From NCBI GenBank assembly GCA_034409055.1, contig DAOUMU010000299.1, forward strand, positions 1-28,258: a stretch of DNA of 28,258 bases. The letters are read 5' to 3'. Of this stretch, positions 16,149 to 22,429 are shown piece after piece (position 1 is the first letter of the stretch; each line of letters starts with the position of its first letter). The stretch comes from DAOUMU01 sp034409055 (GTDB lineage Bacteria; Chloroflexota; Anaerolineae; 4572-78; J111). Position numbers and translations under genes: made by a program. The notes beneath the pieces are model-generated. The model was not told the origin of the DNA. It saw only the letters and a list, made by a program, of their open reading frames with translations, and did no database searches.

Positions 16149-17525
16149 ATGGCCAACAAGCGAGTGACTGACAAACAAACTCAATCAAAAGCAACAGAAA
16201 AGACAGACACTGATTCTAAAGTTGATCTTGACCAGGCTGAGGAACTTTCGCCTCTGGAATTTCTGCTAAAGAAGGCCGAAAAGCAGAAAGTTTTAACCCA
16301 GAGCGAGATTCTGGCAGTTTTACCCGATGGGGGGCTGGATGTTGAAGTGGCCGATGCACTCATCGCCAAATTGGTAGAAAATGGGATTGAAGTGCAGGAC
16401 GATGAGGAGAGTGACACCGAATCTCTGGCCGACGTTGATGAACCGGATGATGCCGCCCTGCGTGAGGTTGAGGAGGAGCTAGAAGAAGAGGAAGACTTTG
16501 TCCAGAACGTCATCCAACTGAGCACGAGTGATCTGACCAACGATCCGGTACGGATGTACTTGCGGGAAATTGGCCAGGTTAATCTGCTCACAGCGGCTGA
16601 TGAAGTATCCCTGGCCAAACGGATTCAACGGGGGCTCAACGCCCGTAAAAAGTTGAGCCAAAACAATCTTGGAAAAAAAGAGCAGATTAAATACAAGGCT
16701 CACGAAATAGACGGCAAGTTGGCCAAACGTTACCTGGCCGAAGCCAACCTGCGCCTGGTGGTCAGTGTGGCCAAGCGGTACATTGGGCGGGGGATGAGCT
16801 TTTTGGATTTAATTCAGGAGGGTAATATTGGCTTGCTGCGAGCCGTGGAAAAGTTTGACTATCGACGGGGTTATAAGTTTTCCACCTATGCCACCTGGTG
16901 GATCCGGCAGGCCATTAGCCGGGCCATTGCCGACCAGGCCCGGGTGATTCGCATCCCGGTGCACATGGTGGAAACGATCAATCGGCTGGCCCGGATTCAG
17001 CGGCGCTTGTTACAAGAGTATGGCCGGGATCCCACCTCAAAGGAAATTGCCCTGGAAATGGATTTACTGGCCGAGGAGGACATCGAGGTCATTCGAAAAG
17101 CGCAACAAACTGAGCAACCCATCGATCCGCCCCTGGAACGACGCTGGCGACGGGCGGCCAGCAAGGTACGCCGTATTATCCGCATTGCCCAGGAGCCGAT
17201 GTCGCTGGAAACACCCATCGGGGCAGAGGAAAATAGTTACCTGGGCGATTTTATTGAGGATGAAAGTGTGCTGGGCCCGGTCGACGCCGCTTCCAAGCAA
17301 CTGTTAAAAGAGCAGTTATACGAGATTCTGGACTCGTTGAGCGAGCGAGAGCGTAGAGTATTAGAGATGCGTTTTGGCCTGTCCGATGGCCAGGGACGCA
17401 CCCTGGAAGAGGTAGGCAGCGAATTTGGCGTAACCCGGGAGCGTATTCGCCAGATCGAAGCCAAAGCCCTGCGCAAGTTACGTCATCCCATCCGCAGCCG
17501 GAAATTGCGAGATTATCTGGGTTAA
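16149..17525 (+). CDS. rpoD: Principal RNA polymerase sigma factor (sigma-70/SigA)
   Basis: This 458-residue group 1 sigma factor has a region 1.1-like start (about 33-83), an acidic stretch (84-118), region 1.2 (DPVRMYLREIGQV), region 2 (about 195-270, with FSTYATWWIRQAISRAI for -10 recognition and melting), region 3 and region 4 (LKEQLYEILDSLSERE to VTRERIRQIEAKALRKL, for -35 recognition). Between residues about 319 and 343 there is a basic insert, ERRWRRAASKVRR, just before RIAQEPMSLETPIG. It is absent from the common E. coli and B. subtilis forms and may be a lineage trait. It is cotranscribed with dnaG. The RBS is GTGGAG. Confidence 0.96.
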   Translation: MANKRVTDKQTQSKATEKTDTDSKVDLDQAEELSPLEFLLKKAEKQKVLTQSEILAVLPDGGLDVEVADALIAKLVENGIEVQDDEESDTESLADVDEPDDAALREVEEELEEEEDFVQNVIQLSTSDLTNDPVRMYLREIGQVNLLTAADEVSLAKRIQRGLNARKKLSQNNLGKKEQIKYKAHEIDGKLAKRYLAEANLRLVVSVAKRYIGRGMSFLDLIQEGNIGLLRAVEKFDYRRGYKFSTYATWWIRQAISRAIADQARVIRIPVHMVETINRLARIQRRLLQEYGRDPTSKEIALEMDLLAEEDIEVIRKAQQTEQPIDPPLERRWRRAASKVRRIIRIAQEPMSLETPIGAEENSYLGDFIEDESVLGPVDAASKQLLKEQLYEILDSLSERERRVLEMRFGLSDGQGRTLEEVGSEFGVTRERIRQIEAKALRKLRHPIRSRKLRDYLG

Positions 17526-17526
17526 T

Positions 17527-17554
17527 TTGACGAACCACGACTATTGGATATAAT
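17527..17554 (+). promoter_or_regulatory. Promoter of the tRNA-Asn gene
   Basis: TTGACG (17527-17532), a 16-bp spacer and TATAAT (17549-17554) begin 2 bp after the rpoD stop and end 23 bp before the tRNA. It is close to consensus. Confidence 0.75.
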
Positions 17555-17577
17555 TTGAGGGTGATGTAAGTAAACAA

Positions 17578-17650
17578 TCCTCGGTAGCTCAATAGGTAGA
17601 GCGGCCGGCTGTTAACCGGTTGGTTGTAGGTTCGAGTCCTACCCGAGGAG
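17578..17650 (+). tRNA. tRNA-Asn (anticodon GTT)
   Basis: A complete 73-nt cloverleaf is visible. The acceptor stem TCCTCGG (17578-17584) pairs with CCGAGGA (17643-17649) and is followed by discriminator G17650. The D-arm contains AGCTCAATAGGTAGAGC. The anticodon is GTT at 17611-17613. The T-arm GTAGG-TTCGAGT-CCTAC is perfect. CCA is not encoded. GTT decodes asparagine codons. Confidence 0.97.
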
Positions 17651-17672
17651 TTGGTTTATAAAGGTCATTTTT

Positions 17673-17710
17673 AGCCGTCAGCTTATTGGAGCTGGCGGCT
17701 TTGTTTTTTT
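17673..17710 (+). terminator. Intrinsic terminator after tRNA-Asn
   Basis: AGCCGTCAGCT pairs with AGCTGGCGGCT (one G-T pair) over a 6-base loop and is followed by TTGTTTTTTT. It ends the tRNA transcript and any dnaG-rpoD read-through. Confidence 0.9.
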
Positions 17711-17729
17711 GAGAGGGTAGGAGAAGATA

Positions 17730-18560
17730 ATGGAGCTTGAACTGAAACCATTGCTAAACTATGGCCTGGCAGAGATCATTGAGTTACTCAATCGAGGCTT
17801 TGCTGGCTACCCGGTAGAGATAAAGTTCGACCTGGCAGCATTGCTCCACATGGTGGCCCACGATAGCATAGATGTCGGGAGTAGTCGAGTCGTTCAACGG
17901 GGCGGTCAGGCGGTAGGGCTGGCGCTGATTGCCCGGCGTGGCTGGAGCAGCCGGTTGGCCGCGATGGCCATTGTGCCAGAAGCGAGAGGGCAAGGTGTCG
18001 GTCGGTGGTTGATGGAACAGTTGGTGCGGGAGGCCAAGGAGCGGGGGGAGCGGCGGATGGCGCTGGAGGTGATTGAGAAGAATACAGCCGCCGTTCGCCT
18101 GTATGAGGGCTGTGGCTTTCGTGTACGGCGACGACTGGTGAGCTATGCCCTATCGGCAGGGGAGGCGGGAGATCAGGCTGAGTTGGCAGACGTCGATATC
18201 CGTGAGGTGGCCCGGCTGGTCACGATGTACGGGGGGCCCGATTTGCCCTGGCAGATTTCAGGAGAGAGCCTGGCCCAGGTCGGCCCCCCAAACAGAGCCT
18301 ACCAAAGAGAGGCCGCCTATGTGGTGATATCTAACCCCCAGGAGCCACGGATAGGCATTCGGTCGGTGGTGGTAAAGCCGGAGGGACGTGGGCAAGGGCA
18401 AGCGGTTCGCTTGCTGCGAGCGGTGATGGCCCGGTATCCCGGCAAGGAATGGATAATTCCGGCCCTTTGTCCCCAGGAGGTCGGGCGGGTGTTTGAGCGC
18501 GTCGGCTTTGAGAGAGGGTCTCTGTCACAACTGCAGATGGTCATACATCTGGTTGGTTAG
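17730..18560 (+). CDS. Tandem GNAT-family acetyltransferase
   Basis: This 276-residue protein has two GNAT folds. The N-terminal one has the acetyl-CoA loop ARGQGVG (85-91) and the terminal NTAAVRLYEGCGF segment. The C-terminal one repeats the pattern with VVKPEGRGQGQAVRLL and RVFERVGFERG. Double-GNAT proteins include mycothiol synthase and antibiotic N-acetyltransferases, but no residue here fixes a substrate. The Shine-Dalgarno GGAG lies 7 nt before the ATG. The gene starts 20 bp after the tRNA terminator, and no good promoter of its own is visible. Confidence 0.85.
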   Translation: MELELKPLLNYGLAEIIELLNRGFAGYPVEIKFDLAALLHMVAHDSIDVGSSRVVQRGGQAVGLALIARRGWSSRLAAMAIVPEARGQGVGRWLMEQLVREAKERGERRMALEVIEKNTAAVRLYEGCGFRVRRRLVSYALSAGEAGDQAELADVDIREVARLVTMYGGPDLPWQISGESLAQVGPPNRAYQREAAYVVISNPQEPRIGIRSVVVKPEGRGQGQAVRLLRAVMARYPGKEWIIPALCPQEVGRVFERVGFERGSLSQLQMVIHLVG

Positions 18561-18622
18561 TTGGGCCTTAGTCATCGTTTCGGCCATAGACGCAGCATTG
18601 AAATGCCGCGCTGCTAATACGA

Positions 18623-18672
18623 AACCTGTTAAAACAGGTTAGAGCGCAACATTTAGCACGTTTTAACGTGCT
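18623..18672. repeat. Double-palindrome repeat
   Basis: Two 18-bp palindromes, AACCTGTTAAAACAGGTT (18623-18640) and AGCACGTTTTAACGTGCT (18655-18672), are separated by 14 bp. The second is followed by TTTT, so it could act as a weak terminator for the acetyltransferase gene. The architecture is the same as at 373-446 and 4093-4142. Confidence 0.6.
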
Positions 18673-18750
18673 TTTCAATATCAGCCGATGCGGGCAATCA
18701 TCGGGCTGCTGCTGATGGCCGAAACGACGATCATAGCCGTTAGTTGGTTG

Positions 18751-18770
18751 GTCACCTGCCCTGTGGGTTC
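18751..18770 (+). repeat. 20-bp dispersed repeat, copy A
   Basis: GTCACCTGCCCTGTGGGTTC occurs here and, identically, at 21386-21405. A near copy is at 22234-22252. All are intergenic. The surrounding text (ttggttggtc, ggtggcaggg) is also shared with other gaps in this region. Confidence 0.7.
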
Positions 18771-18833
18771 GTCGTTGGTCGTTGGTCGGGTGGCAGGGAG
18801 CAAAAAAGAGCCCGGTTATACAGACGCCTGGGT

Positions 18834-19943
18834 TTACCGGATGGTGAATTCTGAGGCTTGTCGACAGCCGGTGAAGGTGTTGAGCGGTGCGCCGGCAATT
18901 GATTCCATCTGGTAAACCCAGGCCGGGGCCAGTCCGTTTTGATATCCGAGGTCGCTTGTGTTCCAGGTATAGACATACTGCACCACATTGTTGACCGGAT
19001 CACTGCGGTCAATAAGGGGGATGCCTTCTGCGCCAATGAGCGTGTGGGGATTGTAGCCGTTGAGGATGATTTTTTGAAGCGAAACCCCTGCGGTGGTGTG
19101 AATGCGCCATTCGGTTGGGTTGTAGGCAGATAGAACGAGGACGATGGGCGCTACCGTTCGTTCCAAATGTACATCTACCTGGCCCGTACCGGATTCATAA
19201 ATGCCCAGCATGTGTACTTCTGGGGTCTCCCCTTGCCCGGCTGCGTATTGCCAAACCGAAGCGCCACAATCCAGGGAAACGGTCGCCGATGTTGTGTCGG
19301 CCATTCTGGTTTGTTGGGCGGTGACAACCGTTTCCTGTCGCTCCGCAGCCAGGATAATCTCAAACTGGTGTTCTTTATACTCATAGCCGCTATAAAACCT
19401 GGCCGTCGTCAGCACATAGTCGCCAAACACCATTTCCGGTTGCCATTGGCGTTGTCCCAAGGATTGGCCCGCCTGAGTCACTTCAAAATAGTCCGTGGCA
19501 ATCAGCGGTACTTCACAGTCGGCGTCGGCGGGACATTCAAACTCGATATCGGTCGTATGAGTGATCGATAGGTTTTCTGTCGGAATCTGGACGGTCTGGT
19601 TATGACGCAGGGCGAATAACTGGCCCAATTCGGCCTGGAAAGTGTCGGCCTCACTTTGGATATAGTTAGGCCTGGGCACCGGTCCAGTAGGCAAGATAGG
19701 GGTGTCGGTGGTAGCCGGGGTGGCCGTATCATATCCAAATGTCTTCACCGCCGCTCTGGAAAGTAAAATAGGGATGTCAGTGGTGGCCGGGGTGGCCGTA
19801 TCCGGCGGAGTTATGGCCGGTGTAGAGAGCTGAACTTCTTCGATAGCTGGCCTGGATTTGCCTTGATTGAACACCAGAATTGCCAAAGCTGCAATAACGA
19901 GGGCTATGAATAATGCCGCTCCAATCCAAATCTTAGCTTTCAT
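18834..19943 (-). CDS. Secreted or membrane-anchored protein of unknown function
   Basis: This 369-residue protein has an N-terminal hydrophobic anchor (about 6-26) followed by a Thr/Pro-rich linker. The linker holds a duplicated unit, DTATPATTDIPIL and DTATPATTDTPIL, visible as a repeat in the DNA as well. The rest, from about residue 95, is a predicted beta-rich extracellular domain with few cysteines and no catalytic motif that I recognise. A segment VLSAYNPTEWRIHT followed by KIILNGYNPHT is typical of uncharacterised secreted proteins. An ideal AGGAGG site lies 8 nt before the ATG, and a structured leader of about 180 nt precedes it. The 3' end carries a 12-bp inverted repeat with the sequence just beyond the stop (18827-18838 with 18911-18922). 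Confidence 0.72.
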   Translation of the reverse strand: MKAKIWIGAALFIALVIAALAILVFNQGKSRPAIEEVQLSTPAITPPDTATPATTDIPILLSRAAVKTFGYDTATPATTDTPILPTGPVPRPNYIQSEADTFQAELGQLFALRHNQTVQIPTENLSITHTTDIEFECPADADCEVPLIATDYFEVTQAGQSLGQRQWQPEMVFGDYVLTTARFYSGYEYKEHQFEIILAAERQETVVTAQQTRMADTTSATVSLDCGASVWQYAAGQGETPEVHMLGIYESGTGQVDVHLERTVAPIVLVLSAYNPTEWRIHTTAGVSLQKIILNGYNPHTLIGAEGIPLIDRSDPVNNVVQYVYTWNTSDLGYQNGLAPAWVYQMESIAGAPLNTFTGCRQASEFTIR

Positions 19944-20126
19944 GATAAGGACCTCCTAACTGAGGCGCACAAGGCCAGGATTAGGCAACACTTGCACCTG
20001 CGCCGTAACAAGTGCAGGTGTCCTTGGCGAGAGGAAAACTAGCGAAAGATTTACGCCGAGCTTAGGGCAACCTATGCCTCCTCAGCCCAACCGGAGCCAA
20101 GGCTTATCGGGGCACGGGCATGCTCC
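19944..20126 (-). promoter_or_regulatory. Long structured 5' leader (candidate regulatory RNA)
   Basis: Between the extended -10 at 20133-20141 and the ATG at 19943 lies about 180 nt with clear RNA structure. A 5'-proximal hairpin CGGAGC...GCTCCG is present. Further on there is a four-box arrangement, with CACTTG (19989), CACCTG (19995), CAAGTG (20009) and CAGGTG (20015) on the plus strand. Box 1 pairs with box 3 and box 2 with box 4, so the two stems interlock and should be mutually exclusive. I could not match any riboswitch class. Confidence 0.35.
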
Positions 20127-20132
20127 GATCAT

Positions 20133-20141
20133 ATTATACCA
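20133..20141 (-). promoter_or_regulatory. Extended -10 promoter of the 18834-19943 gene
   Basis: On the minus strand TGG-TATAAT is a perfect extended -10 element. No good -35 is visible, as expected for this promoter type. Confidence 0.5.
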
Positions 20142-20173
20142 CACGCACACAGTTGGGGATGGCCCTCACCATA

Positions 20174-20222
20174 GCAGGGTTGCAGGTAGCAGGGTTGCAG
20201 GATTGCAAGGGTGCAGGGGGTA
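20174..20222 (+). repeat. gcagggttgcagg repeat tract
   Basis: Irregular tandem copies of GCAGGGTTGCAGG are present. Related tracts stand at 22257-22304 and 23908-23939, all between genes of this accessory region. No coding potential is supported in the gap 20142-20290. Confidence 0.6.
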
Positions 20223-20297
20223 GGAAGTTTAAGTGTAACTACTCAGGCATGTCATTTCGACTGAAAGGGGAAACCTCTATCAAGGAAAAGCGAACCA

Positions 20298-20368
20298 ACC
20301 AACCAGTCGGTCTTGACAGTCGTCATCTTTTGTGTTATATTCTATCATATATCGACCAACCGGTCGGT
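20298..20368 (+). promoter_or_regulatory. Promoter flanked by two TetR-type operators
   Basis: TTGACA (20313-20318), a 17-bp spacer and TATATT (20336-20341) form a near-consensus promoter. One palindrome-like site, ACCAACCAGTCGGTC, abuts the -35 (20298-20312). A second, ACCAACCGGTCGGT (20355-20368), lies just past the start site. ACCRACCGGTYGGT-type palindromes are typical TetR/AcrR operators. A repressor on both would shut the promoter tightly. No tetR-like gene is in the window. Confidence 0.6.
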
Positions 20369-20391
20369 TTTGTTAAAAAAGGAAACGCCAA

Positions 20392-20967
20392 ATGGGATAT
20401 TTTGATAATGAAATGAATGTCGAAGAATACATCAAGACAACTGAAGGAGTTGATGGTCGCAAACTTGTTGAAGTGCTAAAAAAGTACCTGAGAAAGGGTT
20501 CAAGGGTGTTAGAATTAGGAATGGGGCCGGGGAAAGATTTTGAAATTTTGAGTGAATTCTTTCAAGTAACGGGGTCGGATAACTCAAAACTGTTCCTTGA
20601 GCGATATAGGCAAAGGAATCCAAAAGCAGATTTGGTGCTCCTTGATGCGGTGACAATGAACATAAACAGAAAATTTGATTGCATCTATTCAAATAAAGTT
20701 CTGCACCACTTGACAAAAGAGGAACTTAAAGAGTCGCTTAGAGGGCAATCAGAAGTATTAAATAGCAATGGGATATTGTTCCACTCTTTTTGGTATGGTG
20801 ATAAAGAAGAAAAATTTCCTGGGTTGCGAGTTGTTTATTATACCGAAGAAACGTTTGGTGAAATCATTGGTGGTGAATATAAGATAGTCGGCTCTGAAAG
20901 ATATTCCGAAATAGAAAAAAACGATTCAATATTTTTCGTGTTAAGAAAGCAGTTCAATGAACATTAA
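20392..20967 (+). CDS. Class I SAM-dependent methyltransferase
   Basis: This 191-residue protein has the Rossmann motif I, VLELGMGPGKDFEIL (about 40-54), motif II around VTGSDNSKLFLERY, an acidic post-II LLDAV, and the motif IV-V segment FDCIYSNKVLHHL. These identify a SAM-binding small-molecule type methyltransferase, but the substrate is not predictable. AAGGAAA precedes the ATG by about 8 nt. The gene is clearly more AT-rich than its neighbours and uses different codons, which suggests recent acquisition. It is alone behind the TetR-type operator promoter and is followed directly by the long inverted repeat. Confidence 0.85.
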   Translation: MGYFDNEMNVEEYIKTTEGVDGRKLVEVLKKYLRKGSRVLELGMGPGKDFEILSEFFQVTGSDNSKLFLERYRQRNPKADLVLLDAVTMNINRKFDCIYSNKVLHHLTKEELKESLRGQSEVLNSNGILFHSFWYGDKEEKFPGLRVVYYTEETFGEIIGGEYKIVGSERYSEIEKNDSIFFVLRKQFNEH

Positions 20968-21305
20968 TACATCAAACCAGAATTGGCTTGCCAGCGGGGC
21001 AAAAAGTAACTTCCGCTTGATGTCGCTAGCCAACTCGTAAAACGTAAAACGTGAAGCATAGCGCAGCTTTCAGCCGCAACCAAACTTTTTAACCACAGAT
21101 TACACAGATTACACGGATTACAAATCAAGAAATTGTGAATAGTGAATAGCCAATTGTGAATTGTTAACTATAACACAGTGAAGCCGCAACTAAACTTGCC
21201 AATACGCTTAGACAGTGGTAAAAAGATGAAAGTCATTGATTTTACCCCGTGAGGGCTAAACTATTCTACAACCGCAGGTGGTCATAGGGCTGCTCATTGA
21301 CAAAC

Positions 21306-21331
21306 ATTCTCGCGGACAACGCAAATCCTGC
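21306..21331 (+). repeat. Dispersed repeat, copy 2
   Basis: Matches 13655-13680 at 22 of 26 positions in the same orientation. It sits inside the centre of the inverted-repeat structure. Confidence 0.5.
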
Positions 21332-21385
21332 AGGGTAACTATGTAAAAGTAAGCTGTAGATAAATCATTACGCTTCACGTTTTAC

Positions 21386-21405
21386 GTCACCTGCCCTGTG
21401 GGTTC
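21386..21405 (+). repeat. 20-bp dispersed repeat, copy B
   Basis: Identical to 18751-18770. Here it interrupts the right arm of the inverted repeat between two blocks that are nearly contiguous in the left arm, where only about five bases stand in its place. Confidence 0.7.
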
Positions 21406-21486
21406 ACGAGTTGGCTGGCAACATCAAGCGGAAGTTACTTTTTGCTCTGCTGGCAAGCCAAATTCTGGTTTGATGAAGGAGCAAGT

Positions 21487-22200
21487 TTGAGTACGAAAAA
21501 AGCCCCCTGGGGTTACTGTCGGTTTGAAGAACTGCCGGCCTGGTATCGACAACTTTTCGAAACAGGGCAGGCTGACAGAGGGGCTAACCATTTCTTTCCG
21601 GCCAGCCACGGTTGGGCGTCCCTGACGCTCTTTTTTGGCTTCGTACCGGGCCTATTGTTACTGGCCTTACCCCTCGTTGGGCTGGGCAGCCTGCTATACC
21701 AATTCATCATCGATCCGGCCGGTTTTTTGTCTGCCTTAACCAATCCCATCAACCTCCTGGTTGGCTTGCTTATAGGGGCCGCTTTGCTCTACGTCGGCCG
21801 GTGGGGGGTCTTTTTGGTGCTCGAACCCATAGCGGCCTTGAAGGAGCAGAAAAGGGAACAACAGGGAAAGCACCACTTTGGCCTGCGACTCGACAATAAA
21901 GCCCTTGTGGCCCGGAGGTTTGATCTCTCAGCCAAAAACCGTCATTGCTGGTATATCCCGAAAGATCGAGTTGAGGAAGCCTTTGGTCGTCCGCTCCCCT
22001 TTAGCGGCGGGCGTCGCACGTTTCAACTGCGGGTAATTTACACAGATGACAGCGAACAATTGAGGTCTGCAGACTTTGACGCCTCAGACTTTGAGACGGA
22101 GAAACCGTTGTTAGCCAGGGTACAAGTGATGGAGATGGCCAGGGTGATCATGGCCTGGGCGGGAAAGAAGGTGAAAGAGCCGCAAGCATTAATGCGGTGA
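21487..22200 (+). CDS. Small membrane protein of unknown function
   Basis: The start is taken as TTG 21487, which has GGAG 5 nt upstream. The frame is open back to 21442, but that part lies in the inverted-repeat arm. The product is 237 residues: about 40 soluble residues, two membrane helices (about 43-67 and 82-107), then a charged cytoplasmic domain of about 125 residues. That domain contains a WYIPKDRVEEAFGRPLPFSG segment and a final amphipathic helix. I do not recognise the family. Possibly it is a bPH-like or DUF-type membrane protein. The stop is followed by repeat text. The gene is monocistronic as far as can be seen. Confidence 0.65.
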   Translation: MSTKKAPWGYCRFEELPAWYRQLFETGQADRGANHFFPASHGWASLTLFFGFVPGLLLLALPLVGLGSLLYQFIIDPAGFLSALTNPINLLVGLLIGAALLYVGRWGVFLVLEPIAALKEQKREQQGKHHFGLRLDNKALVARRFDLSAKNRHCWYIPKDRVEEAFGRPLPFSGGRRTFQLRVIYTDDSEQLRSADFDASDFETEKPLLARVQVMEMARVIMAWAGKKVKEPQALMR

Positions 22201-22233
22201 GGATAGAGAAAAGAATTGGTTGGTTGGTCATTC

Positions 22234-22304
22234 GTCGCCTGCCCTGTGGGTTGGTCAGGTGGCAGGTTGCAGGGTCGCAAGGTCGCAAAGTTGCAGGTTA
22301 CAAG
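22234..22304 (+). repeat. cctgccctgtggg and gcaggttgcagg repeat tract
   Basis: GTCGCCTGCCCTGTGGGTT (22234-22252) is a near copy of the 18751 and 21386 20-mers. It is followed by tandem GGTGGCAGGTTGCAGGGTCGC-like units. Nothing coding is supported in 22201-22429. A weak TTGACA-17-TTATCC pair at 22341-22369 might be the promoter of the decarboxylase gene. Confidence 0.55.
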
Positions 22305-22374
22305 TCATTTAAGTGCCATTCCTAAGAGTTATCACGAGTGTTGACACACCACCAATGATGAAATTATCCGTACC

Positions 22375-22400
22375 GTAGGGCAAACTTAAGTTTGTCCTAC
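22375..22400. repeat. GTAGG...CCTAC palindrome
   Basis: A 26-bp near-perfect palindrome, GTAGGGCAAACTT with AAGTTTGTCCTAC, lies 30 bp before the decarboxylase gene. It shares the GTAGG-CAA...TTG-CCTAC frame with the element at 4093-4142. Confidence 0.55.
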
Positions 22401-22429
22401 AAGGTCTATTTACAGAGGAGGACAGAGAC

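Larger units (their letters stand above)
20971..21474. repeat. 504-bp structure with about 68-bp inverted repeats
   Basis: The left arm (20971-21038) and right arm (21406-21474) are reverse complements at roughly 63 of 68 positions. An inner pair GTAAAACGTGAAGC (21044-21057 with 21372-21385) continues the match. The right arm carries in addition the 20-mer found at 18751-18770. The roughly 310-bp centre is AT-rich, with cacagattacacagatta text (21091-21120), a gccgcaac-aaact direct repeat and no supported gene. It resembles a decayed MITE-like or fold-back element. No target duplication is obvious. Confidence 0.65.

Noticed and set aside
16181..16618. Minus-strand Ser-rich frame of 145 residues
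   Set aside because: It is the antisense of the acidic N-terminal part of rpoD. The Ser runs come from complemented Glu/Asp codons.
19944..20126. Known riboswitch classes (cyclic-di-GMP, TPP, glycine, SAM) in the leader
   Set aside because: None of the conserved core motifs is present. The leader is kept only as an unassigned structured candidate.
20120..20416. 98-residue plus-strand frame
   Set aside because: It runs through a repeat tract, both operators and the promoter of the methyltransferase, and has no Shine-Dalgarno.
20971..21474. Insertion sequence with transposase
   Set aside because: The centre is only about 310 bp and has no transposase frame on either strand.
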